Source: Pseudomonadota bacterium
Lineage (GTDB): Bacteria; Pseudomonadota; Alphaproteobacteria; CADEGL01
DNA length: 35,135 bases
Reading direction: 5' to 3'
Assembly (NCBI GenBank): GCA_027619995.1
Contig: JAQCGR010000005.1
Span: forward strand, 1-35,135
Positions 24,826-32,453 of this stretch are shown in pieces. Both the position numbers and the translations under genes were made by a program. Positions within the stretch are counted from its first letter, which is position 1; every line of letters begins with the position of its first letter. The notes under the pieces were generated by a model. It did not search any database. It saw only the letters and a program-made list of their open reading frames with translations, and was not told where the DNA came from.

Positions 24826-26604
24826 CTAGCGACCTGCCGCGCAGCCGGATCTGTTGCGCACGCTGGCGCCGGCCCGGATCACCGCGCCGTCCTTGGCGAC
24901 CGCGGAGAGGCGGCCCAGCGTCCACGGCCCGACATCCTCGATCTCGTGGCCGCGCCGCTTCAACTCGTCGATGGTCTTCTTGCCGAAGCGGCTTTCGACC
25001 TGGAGATGGTTCGGCTTGGCGTCGCGCGGATAGAAGGAGCTCGGCGCGTGGTCCGACTGGAAGGCCGGCGCGTCGATCGATTCCTGCAGGTCCATGCCGT
25101 GATGGACATGGCGCAGGAACAGCTGAAGCGCCCATTGATCCTGACTGTCGCCGCCGGGCGAGCCGAAAGCCATATAGGGCTTGCCGTCGCGCAGGCAGAG
25201 GCCGGGGGTCAGGGTCGTGCGCGGCCGCGCGCCGGGGGCCAGGCTGGCCGGAAGGCCCTCCTCCAGCCAGAACATCTGGGCGCGCGTGCCCAGGCAGAAG
25301 CCGAGTTCGGGAATGACCGGCGAGGATTGCAGCCAGCCGCCGCTCGGCATGGCCGACACCATGTTGCCTTCCCGGTCGACGGTGTTGACGTTCGCCGTGT
25401 CGCCGGCCATTTCGCGGGCCAGAGCGGCGTTCGGTTCGCCCCCTCCTGGCGCGATGGGCGCCGTGACGCGCGAGCCTTCGAGCACGATCCGCGGCAAGCG
25501 GGGCGGCGTGGCGCCGATCTGCCCCGGACGCAGCTCGATCATGGCCGCGGCCCCGATCTCGGCGCGCCGGGCGGCGGCATAGCCGGGGTCCAGCAGCGCG
25601 GCCAGGGGCACATCGAAGAAATCCGGATCGCCGTAATAGGCCTCGCGATCGGCCATGGTCAGTTTCATGGCTTCGGTCAGGACATGGACGAAATCGGGTC
25701 CGTTCGGGTCCATCGACGCCAAATCGATGCCTTCGAGAATCGCCAGGGTTTGCAGGGCTACCGGGCCTTGGCCCCAGGGGCCGGTCTTGATGACGGTATA
25801 GCCGTGATAGTCAATCGTCGCAGGGGCCTCCACCAGGGCTCGCCAGCGGGCCATGTCATCGGCGGTCAGGAAGGCGCGGTCGGATCGCCCGGCGCCGTCC
25901 GGCGCCGGCTTCTCAGCAAAGCGGCCAATCGCTTCGGCGATGAAGCCCCGATAGTAGACGTCCCGGGCGGCTTCGATCTGGGCCTCTCGATCGCCGCCGG
26001 CCGCCTCGGCCTCGTCGATCAGGCGGGCATAGGTCGCGGCGAGACCTTCGTTGCGCATCAAGGTGCCGGGCGCTGGCGCCTTGCCGTCGCGCAGATAGAC
26101 CTTGCCCGATTCCGGCCAGGTCTCGGCCAGCAGGTCGCGCACCGTGTCGATATAGCGGCTGAGGGTGAAGGACACGGGAAAGCCGTCGCGGGCATAGGCC
26201 ACGGCCGGTTCGAGCACTTCGCGCAGCGACATGCGGCCATGATCGCGCAGCAGGATCATCCAGGCGTCGAAAGCGCCTGGCACGACGGCGGGGAGCAGGC
26301 CGGTGCCGGGAATCAGCTCGATGCCGAGCGCGCGATAGGCTGCGATCGTCGCGCCTTGCGGCGCGGGGCCCTGGCCGCAGATTACGCGGGCGTCCCCTCC
26401 CGCATCCTGGACGATGATCGGCACGTCGCCGCCCGCGCCGTTCTGATGGGGTTCGACCACTTGGAGGGTAAAGCCTGCCGCGACAGCGGCATCGGCAGCG
26501 TTGCCGCCACGTTCCATCATCGCCATGCCGACATGGCTGGCGATCCAATGGGTCGAGCCGACGGCTCCGAAGGTTCCGCGAATTTCCGGTCGAACGGCGT
26601 CCAT
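24826..26604 (-). CDS. Gamma-glutamyltranspeptidase family hydrolase
   Basis: A 592-residue Ntn-hydrolase precursor. The start region AVGSTHWIASHVGMAMMERGGNAADAAVAA is a family hallmark, followed by EPHQNGAGGD. The self-cleavage site and nucleophile is Thr403 in GDTANVNTVDREGN; the downstream GSPGGDSQ (about residues 500-507) forms the oxyanion/product-binding segment. The second residue after the nucleophile is Ala-Asn rather than the usual Thr-His, so it is a divergent member. There is no signal peptide, unlike the periplasmic enzyme of Escherichia coli, so a cytoplasmic role is likely. The ATG at 26604 has GGAGAAG upstream; the frame is open further, without family-like sequence. Substrate may be a gamma-glutamyl amide or a cephalosporin-acylase-type amide. 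Confidence 0.88.
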   Translation of the reverse strand: MDAVRPEIRGTFGAVGSTHWIASHVGMAMMERGGNAADAAVAAGFTLQVVEPHQNGAGGDVPIIVQDAGGDARVICGQGPAPQGATIAAYRALGIELIPGTGLLPAVVPGAFDAWMILLRDHGRMSLREVLEPAVAYARDGFPVSFTLSRYIDTVRDLLAETWPESGKVYLRDGKAPAPGTLMRNEGLAATYARLIDEAEAAGGDREAQIEAARDVYYRGFIAEAIGRFAEKPAPDGAGRSDRAFLTADDMARWRALVEAPATIDYHGYTVIKTGPWGQGPVALQTLAILEGIDLASMDPNGPDFVHVLTEAMKLTMADREAYYGDPDFFDVPLAALLDPGYAAARRAEIGAAAMIELRPGQIGATPPRLPRIVLEGSRVTAPIAPGGGEPNAALAREMAGDTANVNTVDREGNMVSAMPSGGWLQSSPVIPELGFCLGTRAQMFWLEEGLPASLAPGARPRTTLTPGLCLRDGKPYMAFGSPGGDSQDQWALQLFLRHVHHGMDLQESIDAPAFQSDHAPSSFYPRDAKPNHLQVESRFGKKTIDELKRRGHEIEDVGPWTLGRLSAVAKDGAVIRAGASVRNRSGCAAGR

Positions 26605-26660
26605 GGGTTTTTCTTCTCCGTCGGTTGGGCCTAGGACACGAATTCGCAAATCATGACAGC

Positions 26661-26675
26661 GCCCGCCTGGCGGGC
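26661..26675. promoter_or_regulatory. Perfect 15-base palindrome between divergent genes
   Basis: GCCCGCC at 26661-26667 and GGCGGGC at 26669-26675 are exact inverted copies around one base. The site lies midway between the gamma-glutamyltranspeptidase-like gene and the divergent sensor kinase gene. It may be an operator or simply a hairpin. Confidence 0.3.
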
Positions 26676-26698
26676 CAACCACAAGCCTCGCGATCGGC

Positions 26699-26714
26699 TG
26701 GCACGAAAAACGCA
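26699..26714 (+). promoter_or_regulatory. Possible sigma-54 promoter for the sensor kinase gene
   Basis: TGGCACG at 26699-26705 is a perfect -24 box, and GCA at 26712-26714 has the right spacing for the -12 element (consensus TTGCA; here ACGCA). Transcription would start near 26726, about 80 bases before the kinase ATG. Two mismatches in the -12 box keep confidence low. Confidence 0.35.
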
Positions 26715-26805
26715 TAATTTCGGGAAATTGCCTTTAGGATGGCCCGTTCATGCGAATTTGCTACCTCGATACCCTGTTTCCATGCAGTTTTGACAAGGGT
26801 CGATC

Positions 26806-28866
26806 ATGAAGGCGCGCAGAATGCCACTCCGTTTGAGGCACAGGACCGGTTCGAGCGAGTCCGTCGCACGCCGACTGACCGTTCCCGTGGCGGTCATCCT
26901 GGCGGTCAGCGCGCTGATCGTCTGCGGGCTTATCTGGTACTCGGCACGGATCCTCGACGACGTCGCGCGCGACAGTTCGCTTCGAGTCATGCAGGCAAAA
27001 TTCGCCGAGCTGGAGCGTCGCAGTTCCGTCGATGTGAAGGATCGCAGCTGGTGGAATGAAGCCCAAGTAAAGTTGTTCGGCGATCGCGACACAATCTGGG
27101 CGGAGGACAATTTTGGCAGTTACGCGTACGATTCTCTGGGCTGGTCGACGGTCTTCATCCTCGGCGCGGACGGCGAGCCCCTGTTCAGCTGGATCGAAGG
27201 AGAATCCTTCGGGCGTTCGCGCATCGCTCTCGAACATTTCGACGGCGGCCTCGACCGATTGATCGAATCGGCGCAGGAGAGTCCGATGGAGGAGCCGGAA
27301 GCGGCCGCCGCCCTATTGGTTGACCAGAACGGCGTTCCTCACATCGTGGCCGTGAGTGCTTTTACCTGGGAAACTCCGACCGTGGAGCAGCTCGCTCTCG
27401 CGCGACGTCCGATTCTGGTCATCAGTCTGGCCCTCGACGGTCCGGCCCTGGCCGGAATCGCCCAGGATCTGAACGTTCGCGATCTTCGGCTCGTTGGGGT
27501 CGAAGATCCGACTGCGCCGCTTTCCATGGCGTTGATAACGCCGAATGGAAATCCCGCGGGAATCCTCACCTGGAGTTTCGATCTTCCGGGGGAGCGGCTG
27601 GTCAGCACGGTTCTGCCGGCCATTCTGGGCGCTTTTCTTGTCATGAGCTGGTTGCTCTGGCTCGTCTTCGGACGGGCCAGTCGGGCGGCCAGGCAGATCG
27701 AGAACGGCGCGCGCCTCCTGGCGGCACAGAACAGTGCGATAGAGCGCAGCGAGCAGCGCATTCGCGCCATCATGGACAATGTCGCCGACGGCATCTTCAC
27801 GATCAACCCGGATGGCGGTCTCGAATCGGCCAATCCGGCCGCCCTTCGCCTGTTCGGCTACGACGCCCCGGCCATCATGGGAAAGGACCTGGTCTCCCTG
27901 ATCGATTGCCCCGAAGGCATTCAAATTCTGGCCGCCTTCAGGGCCCGCGACGAGGTGCCGTCCCAGGTCCAGGGCGCAATCGGGCGGCGGGCCGACGGCA
28001 CGATCTTTCCGGTGGATCTGTCCGCGGGCGAAGTTACGATCGGCGACCGGAGCCTGCTGACCGTCGTCGTCCGGGATATGACCGAGCGGGAGAAGCAGAC
28101 CGTGGACTTGCGCGAGGCGCGCGACGCGGCGGAACAGGCAGATCGGGCGAAGTCCGATTTTCTGGCCCATATCAGCCATGAATTGCGCACGCCGCTCAAT
28201 GCGATCATCGGCTTTTCCGAGATGTACACATCCAAGATCTTCGGCGCCTTGGGTGACAAGCGCTACGACGAATACGCCGTGCATATCCATGACAGCGGCA
28301 AGCATCTTCTGGCCCTGATCAACGATATCCTCGACCTTTCCCGCGCCGAGGCGCAGAGGTTCGAACTTTTCGAGGACGATATCGCGGTCGGTGCCGTGGT
28401 CGAAGCGAGCGTCGAGATGGTCCGCGGCGAAGTGCGCGAGGCAGGACCCGATCTCGAGGTAGAAATCCCAGCGGACCTGCCGCGGCTTCGTGTCGACGAG
28501 CGTCGCCTGCGCCAGGTGATGATCAACCTGCTCGGCAACGCCGTGAAGTTCACGCCTCGCGACGGGCGGATCGTGGTGCGGGCGGAATTGGATGGCGACG
28601 ACCGCATCCGGATCGTGGTTCGCGATACGGGTATCGGAATGCATCAGGACGATGTGGAGAAGGCCTTTGTACCGTTCAAACAGATCGACACCACGCTGAC
28701 CCGCCGCTATCTCGGCGCTGGCATCGGACCCAGCCTGACGCGACGGCTGGTCGAAGCCCATGGCGCGGAAATTTCGATCATGAGCAGGCCGAATAAGGGG
28801 ACGACGGTGACGGTGGTCTTCCCGCCCGAACGCACGGTCCAACCGGGCAACCGCATGGCCGGCTAG
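26806..28866 (+). CDS. Membrane sensor histidine kinase (CHASE4-PAS-HisKA-HATPase)
   Basis: A 686-residue two-component sensor. Transmembrane helices at about residues 24-46 and 268-288 enclose a periplasmic region resembling CHASE4 (VDVKDRSWWNEAQVKLFG and following). A PAS domain follows (about 316-428). The phospho-acceptor is His458 in HISHELRTPLN. The ATPase domain shows Asn574/Asn578 in INLLGNAVKF, DTGIGM (607-612), and FVPFKQID. The G2 box reads GAGIGPSL (637-644) where GTGLGLxI is usual, so ATP binding or kinase activity may be altered. No response regulator gene is adjacent, so it is an orphan here. Start ATG has AAGGGT upstream. Confidence 0.9.
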   Translation: MKARRMPLRLRHRTGSSESVARRLTVPVAVILAVSALIVCGLIWYSARILDDVARDSSLRVMQAKFAELERRSSVDVKDRSWWNEAQVKLFGDRDTIWAEDNFGSYAYDSLGWSTVFILGADGEPLFSWIEGESFGRSRIALEHFDGGLDRLIESAQESPMEEPEAAAALLVDQNGVPHIVAVSAFTWETPTVEQLALARRPILVISLALDGPALAGIAQDLNVRDLRLVGVEDPTAPLSMALITPNGNPAGILTWSFDLPGERLVSTVLPAILGAFLVMSWLLWLVFGRASRAARQIENGARLLAAQNSAIERSEQRIRAIMDNVADGIFTINPDGGLESANPAALRLFGYDAPAIMGKDLVSLIDCPEGIQILAAFRARDEVPSQVQGAIGRRADGTIFPVDLSAGEVTIGDRSLLTVVVRDMTEREKQTVDLREARDAAEQADRAKSDFLAHISHELRTPLNAIIGFSEMYTSKIFGALGDKRYDEYAVHIHDSGKHLLALINDILDLSRAEAQRFELFEDDIAVGAVVEASVEMVRGEVREAGPDLEVEIPADLPRLRVDERRLRQVMINLLGNAVKFTPRDGRIVVRAELDGDDRIRIVVRDTGIGMHQDDVEKAFVPFKQIDTTLTRRYLGAGIGPSLTRRLVEAHGAEISIMSRPNKGTTVTVVFPPERTVQPGNRMAG

Positions 28867-28888
28867 GCCGGGTCGAGATCAGCCCGGC
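28867..28888. terminator. Weak hairpin between convergent sensor kinase and lipoprotein genes
   Basis: GCCGGG (28867-28872) pairs with CCCGGC (28883-28888) over a 10-base loop. It overlaps the last codons of the minus-strand lipoprotein gene and lacks a T tract, so terminator activity is uncertain. Confidence 0.25.
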
Positions 28889-29505
28889 TGGGCAGCGCCG
28901 GTTTGCAGCGTCCATTCGACGATATCCTTGAGAACCTTGCCCAACGCCACGTCGAAGGCGGTGACGGCCGATTCGAGAGTTTCGCCGGCCGGCACGACAT
29001 GGTTGGAGTTGAAACCGCCCACGATCAGCCTCTCGGGCATCTGGACGAGTTTGACATTGACCCGGACGCGTACCTGCCGCTGGCCGTACTGCTCGATCTG
29101 GAATTCCCGCAGATCGGTCTTGAGCACGAAATCCGACCGCAGCCCGATGGATTCGCGGCCCACGGCGATGATGCGACCGGAATTTTCGAAGGATTCGACC
29201 AACAATGTCTGAATCAGGCTGGGCGCGCGATCGGCCCAGGCGGCATCCTTGACGAAACTGATCTTGGTTTCCGTTTCGCGGACCATGATTCGATTCGACT
29301 GGAGGCTCGACGGCGCGGAGGGAACCTCGATGACGAGCTGCCAGTTCACATGAGGCAAATCGGCCGAAAAGGTGCTTTTCGGCGTCAGCTCGTAGAGCGT
29401 GGGAGGTTTTCCCGAGCCGGGCAGTTTCGGCACGCAGGCCGCCGCTAAAAGCAGCAGGGCGATCGGCAGGAGACGCAAACCTGTCCGGGAACCATGTCTG
29501 ATCAT
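28879..29505 (-). CDS. ABC-type transport auxiliary lipoprotein of an Mla/MCE system
   Basis: A 208-residue lipoprotein. After a basic start (MIRHGSRTG) and a hydrophobic core (LLPIALLLLAAAC), lipidation is expected at Cys24. The mature part contains PPTLYELTPKSTF, typical of the ABC-type transport auxiliary (PqiC/LptE-like) family, and RTD-to-LRSDFVLKTDLREFQIE strands. These outer-membrane lipoproteins work with MCE proteins in lipid transport across the periplasm. Its ATG overlaps the TGA at the end of the frame encoding the MCE tail (ATGA overlap), so translation coupling was part of the original operon. With the MCE frameshift, ribosomes would stop at 29714 instead, and coupling could be weakened. 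The longer upstream frame on this strand is unlike the family and rejected. Confidence 0.85.
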   Translation of the reverse strand: MIRHGSRTGLRLLPIALLLLAAACVPKLPGSGKPPTLYELTPKSTFSADLPHVNWQLVIEVPSAPSSLQSNRIMVRETETKISFVKDAAWADRAPSLIQTLLVESFENSGRIIAVGRESIGLRSDFVLKTDLREFQIEQYGQRQVRVRVNVKLVQMPERLIVGGFNSNHVVPAGETLESAVTAFDVALGKVLKDIVEWTLQTGAAQPG

Positions 29506-29732
29506 CTGAGGTCCACTCCCTGGCCGAGATCGTCGCCGAAGAAGAAGCGCGCCGGATCGTTTTCGACCTTGTCGGTCAGGCGGGTCAGGCTGCCGGTCAG
29601 GGTGCGCAATTCGTTGACCAGAAGCGATAGTTCGTAGAGCCCGACCGAGGTGAAGTCGCGCACCGGCGCGCGGTTTTCTGCCGCCATCGCCGTCAATTCG
29701 TTGGACAGGGCGGTCAGGGAGTCGGCCGTGCC
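29502..29732 (-). pseudogene. Out-of-frame C-terminal tail of the MCE-domain gene
   Basis: The frame that ends at 29502 reads GTADSLTALSNELTAMAAEN and then continues through a LVNELRTLTGSLTRLTDKVE segment to NDPARFFFGD. Those are the usual last blocks of Mla-type MCE proteins, in which ENDPARFLFG near the C terminus is common. It is in a different frame from the MCE gene at 29714-30451, so the tail appears cut off by an indel of one base (or 1 mod 3). Confidence 0.75.
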
Positions 29733-30451
29733 GCGGCCATCGTCTGGTCGACATTGCCCGCGACTTCGTTGAACCGTCCGTTGAGGCTTTCCGTCAACTG
29801 CCGCAATGCGGTCATCGCGCCGCGCATCTCGGCCACCGTGGCGTCGGCGTCGACGATGATGCTTTCGATCTGGTCCGACCGGCCGGCGACCGCCCCCGAT
29901 ACTTGATTGATATTGGCCAAGGTTTCACTGATGGCCGCCTGGTTTTGCTCGCTCAATATATTGCTCGCGCGCTCGACCAGACCGATGACGCGGTTGATCA
30001 GTTCCGGGGCGCTTTCGATGATCTGGCTCAGTCCTGAAGCCTTGGACGGGATCGTCGGCATCTTCTTCCCGCCGCTCGATTTCAGCGGCTGGGCGTTCTG
30101 GGACCCGCCGCTGAGCTGGACATAGGCGACCCCCGTAATGCCCTGCATCTCGAGAGATGCCTCGGTATCGGTTCTCACCGGCGTGTCGTTCGGGACCTCG
30201 ATGACCACCTCGATCTGTTCGACATTTTCAGGATCGATCCGGATGCTGGTGACCGAACCGACAGGGACACCGCGATAGCGCACGGGGTTGCCGACTTTGA
30301 GGCCGGTAACCGAACCGGAGAACAGGATGCGGTAATTGGCGTAACTCTTGTCGAGTTGGGCTTCGGTGAGCCAGACGATGAACACGACAAGGCCAGCCAG
30401 GATGGCGAGCACGAAGCTGCCGACGAGAAAATAATTGGCACGTGTTTCCAT
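29714..30451 (-). CDS. mlaD: MCE-domain (MlaD-type) periplasmic lipid-binding protein, truncated by frameshift
   Basis: As read, a 245-residue protein: an N-terminal anchor helix (about residues 7-29), the MCE domain (about 38-115, with FSGSVTGLKVGNPVRYRGVPVGSV and the QGITGVAYVQLSGG strand), then a long helical region rich in Gln and Asn with coiled-coil character. It ends abruptly in NVDQTMAAARPTP, while the expected family tail continues in another frame at 29502-29732. Restored, the protein would be about 316 residues, normal for MlaD-type proteins of STAS-MlaE systems. It starts 7 bases after the mlaF stop, so it belongs to the same operon. The MCE ring shuttles phospholipid between membranes. 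The helical tail, which forms the tunnel, is the part affected. Confidence 0.85.
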   Translation of the reverse strand: METRANYFLVGSFVLAILAGLVVFIVWLTEAQLDKSYANYRILFSGSVTGLKVGNPVRYRGVPVGSVTSIRIDPENVEQIEVVIEVPNDTPVRTDTEASLEMQGITGVAYVQLSGGSQNAQPLKSSGGKKMPTIPSKASGLSQIIESAPELINRVIGLVERASNILSEQNQAAISETLANINQVSGAVAGRSDQIESIIVDADATVAEMRGAMTALRQLTESLNGRFNEVAGNVDQTMAAARPTP

Positions 30452-30458
30452 GGCGGCC

Positions 30459-31250
30459 CTATTTATCGGCCCCAGCCGCGCGAGCGCGGGGGCCGTGGAA
30501 ATATTCGCGAATCCAGGGATGCTCGTGTCGCAGCAGCGAGGACAGCGTTCCTACGATAACCTTTTTATCGACGAGCACGGCGATACGGTCGCAAATCGCC
30601 GTCAGGCTGTCCAGGTCATGGGTGACCATGAAGACCGTCAGGCCAAGCGCCTGCTGGAGATTTCGGATCAGGGAGTCGAAGGCCGCAGCGCCGATCGGGT
30701 CGAGTCCGGCCGTGGGTTCGTCGAGGAAAAGAATGTCCGGGTCGAGCGCCAGGGCCCGCGCAAGACCTGCGCGCTTGCGCATGCCGCCCGACAGCTCGGA
30801 CGGATATTTGACGGCGGCGTCCGGCGGGAGGCCGACCAGCGCGATCTTGAGCGCGGTGACTTCGGCCAGAAGGTCCGGCCGCAGATCGAGGAATTGCTTG
30901 ATCGGCACCTGGATGTTCTGGGCGACGGTCATGGAACTGAACAGCGCGCCGTCCTGAAACAGGACGCCCCAGTGGCGCCGCAGCGCCTCGCGCTCGTCGT
31001 CGCTCAGACGATCGACATCGCGACCCAGCACCTCGATGCTGCCCTCCGCCTGGTGGTTGAGGCCGACGATGGTGCGCAGGAGGACGGATTTGCCCGCGCC
31101 GGACGCGCCGACCACGCCGATGACCTCGCCGCGCCGGACATCGAGGTCCAACCCGTCATGGATGACCGTCTCGCCGAACTTGTTGACCACGCCGCGCACG
31201 CGGATCGCCGGATCCTTCTCGCCGGTGTCGGGTGTCGCGGGCGCCGTCAT
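30459..31250 (-). CDS. mlaF: Mla-type ABC transporter ATPase
   Basis: A 263-residue ATPase. Walker A GASGAGKS (residues 48-55), Q-loop FQDGALFSS (98-106), signature LSGGMRKRAGLARA (153-166), Walker B ILFLDEPTAGLDP (173-185), and switch His211 in VTHDLDS. GALFSSMTVAQNI is characteristic of the MlaF branch. The ATG at 31250 overlaps the TGA of the permease gene (ATGA), indicating translational coupling. The ATPase powers phospholipid movement by MlaE. All catalytic residues look intact, unlike the damaged neighbours. Confidence 0.93.
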   Translation of the reverse strand: MTAPATPDTGEKDPAIRVRGVVNKFGETVIHDGLDLDVRRGEVIGVVGASGAGKSVLLRTIVGLNHQAEGSIEVLGRDVDRLSDDEREALRRHWGVLFQDGALFSSMTVAQNIQVPIKQFLDLRPDLLAEVTALKIALVGLPPDAAVKYPSELSGGMRKRAGLARALALDPDILFLDEPTAGLDPIGAAAFDSLIRNLQQALGLTVFMVTHDLDSLTAICDRIAVLVDKKVIVGTLSSLLRHEHPWIREYFHGPRARAAGADK

Positions 31251-31993
31251 ATTCCAATACTCGAGAACAGGATGGAAAAGCCCGCGTCGAGGATGAGGAC
31301 CAGGAAAATGGCCTCGACCACCGATTGGGTGGTGAGGCGGCCCACGCTTTCGGCACTGCCGCTCACGCGGAGGCCCTCGTAACAGCCGATCAAGGCGATC
31401 GCGAAAGCGAAAAACGGTGCTTTGATGATGCCGACCCAAAAGGTTCCCATGGGAATCGCGGAATTGAGTTGGATCAGAAACTGGGTTGGCGACATGTCGA
31501 GCAGCAGCATCAAGGCGATCGCGCCACCGAGCATACCGAGCATGTCCGAATAGAAGACGAGCAGCGGCAGGGTTATGACAAGGGCGAGAATACGAGGCAG
31601 AACCAGGACTTCGATCGGGTCCAGGCCCAGGGTCGACATGGCGTCGATCTCCTGGTTGACCTTCATCGTACCGATCTGGGCGGTAAAGGCGCTGCCGGAG
31701 CGGCCCGCAATCAGAATGGCCGTCATCAGCACGCCGATCTCACGCAGCATCGAGACGGCGAGCAGGTTGATCGAAAAAATTTCCGCGCCGAACCGGGTCA
31801 GTTGGTCGACGCCTTGATAGGCCAGAACGACGCCGATCAGGAAGGAAAGCAGCCCGACGATCGGCAAGGCGTTGAAACCCGACCGTTCCATATTCGCGAT
31901 GACGGCGGTGACGCGGATGCGCCGGGGGTGGCGGATCGCGCGGCCGATCGCAATCGTCACAAGGCCGAGGAAGGCGATCAGGTTTCTGGCCAA
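31247..31993 (-). CDS. mlaE: Mla-type ABC permease (MlaE), separated from its STAS domain by an in-frame TAG
   Basis: A 248-residue permease core. Blocks: NALPIVGLLSFLIGVVLAYQ, VSMLREIGVLMTAILIAGRS, the conserved GSAFTAQIGTMKVNQEIDA coupling region, LVLPRILALVITLPLL and a final LILDAGFSILFSSIGI. The sequence immediately before it, in the same frame across the TAG at 32006-32008, is a STAS domain, as in fused MlaE proteins of about 370 residues. If translated on its own it must begin at a TTG (31993) or further in, with only a weak ribosome binding site, so reinitiation, readthrough or loss of function are all possible. It forms the inner-membrane pore for phospholipid transport. Confidence 0.85.
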   Translation of the reverse strand: MARNLIAFLGLVTIAIGRAIRHPRRIRVTAVIANMERSGFNALPIVGLLSFLIGVVLAYQGVDQLTRFGAEIFSINLLAVSMLREIGVLMTAILIAGRSGSAFTAQIGTMKVNQEIDAMSTLGLDPIEVLVLPRILALVITLPLLVFYSDMLGMLGGAIALMLLLDMSPTQFLIQLNSAIPMGTFWVGIIKAPFFAFAIALIGCYEGLRVSGSAESVGRLTTQSVVEAIFLVLILDAGFSILFSSIGI

Positions 31994-32005
31994 ATCCAGT
32001 GTCGC

Positions 32006-32371
32006 CTAGGTGGCGCTGCCCATGCGCTCGACCATGGCGCGAATGCCGCCTCGCTTCTTGGATGCTGCTTCCTCGCCCGGATGGGAATCGGCGACCCGTT
32101 CGATCAGGGCGTCATGGGCCGCTTTCGCGCCGGTAATTTCGACGGCAAGGCCGCGCGCGCGCAGCGCCTCGCGAGTGCGATGCACTAGCCAGGCTCCGGT
32201 GCTGTCCAGAGACTCGACCTTGGCGAGGTCGAGACGCGCCTTGTGGCAGGGCCCGGGATCGAGCGCGCGCAGGGCCGCATCGAAGCGCGCGACGGCCTCG
32301 ATCTCCCAGCGCCCATGGGCGGTCAGCACGAATGTGCCGGCCGCTCGCTCGGTCTCAAAACCATCGGACAA
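32006..32371 (-). CDS. STAS-domain protein, N-terminal part of a split MlaE
   Basis: A 121-residue STAS domain. The core LDLAKVESLDSTGAWLVHRT contains the usual D-S/T-x-G turn (LDSTGAWL) that contacts the permease or serves as a regulatory site. It begins at a TTG (32371) with AAAGGGA about 6 bases upstream. The end (RAMVERMGSAT) is followed by TAG and then, without a frame change, ATLDLARNLIAFLG and the permease. In Escherichia coli the STAS partner MlaB is a separate protein. In many alphaproteobacteria it is fused to MlaE, and the linker here looks like the fused form with one codon turned to stop. Confidence 0.8.
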   Translation of the reverse strand: MSDGFETERAAGTFVLTAHGRWEIEAVARFDAALRALDPGPCHKARLDLAKVESLDSTGAWLVHRTREALRARGLAVEITGAKAAHDALIERVADSHPGEEAASKKRGGIRAMVERMGSAT

Positions 32372-32416
32372 GCCGGTCCCTTTCGGACGCTGGGAATTCC
32401 TCGGCGAAGTATAGGC

Positions 32417-32450
32417 AAAAGGCGCGCCCGGGCTAGCCGGTCCGGGCGCG
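32417..32450 (-). terminator. Rho-independent terminator of the acetyltransferase gene
   Basis: On the minus strand a 9-bp perfect stem (CGCGCCCGG pairing with CCGGGCGCG at 32442-32450 and 32423-32431) with a 10-base loop is followed by CCTTTTG. It lies just past the acetyltransferase stop and ahead of the Mla operon, separating the two transcription units. Confidence 0.65.
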
Positions 32451-32453
32451 TGC

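Noticed and set aside
24241-26634. A 797-codon open frame on the plus strand over the MATE and gamma-glutamyltranspeptidase genes
   Set aside because: It lies antisense to two clear protein families, its translation is rich in Gly, His, Asp and Arg without any domain, and such long antisense frames are expected in GC-rich DNA.
29714-29719. Programmed +1 frameshift at CCC TGA in the MCE gene, of the prfB type
   Set aside because: A +1 slip there leads to the wrong frame; the expected tail needs a -1 change (or an inserted base), and no slippery heptamer is visible.
28879-29754. A longer start for the auxiliary lipoprotein back to 29754
   Set aside because: The added N terminus is Arg-rich and lies in a third frame over the MCE tail; the ATG at 29505 gives a normal lipoprotein signal with Cys24 and an ATGA overlap.
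32006-32008. Pyrrolysine or other recoding of the TAG in mlaE
   Set aside because: No pyl genes or recoding element are visible, and the stop lies in a flexible linker between domains, not at a catalytic site. A simple nonsense change or split gene is the more economical reading.
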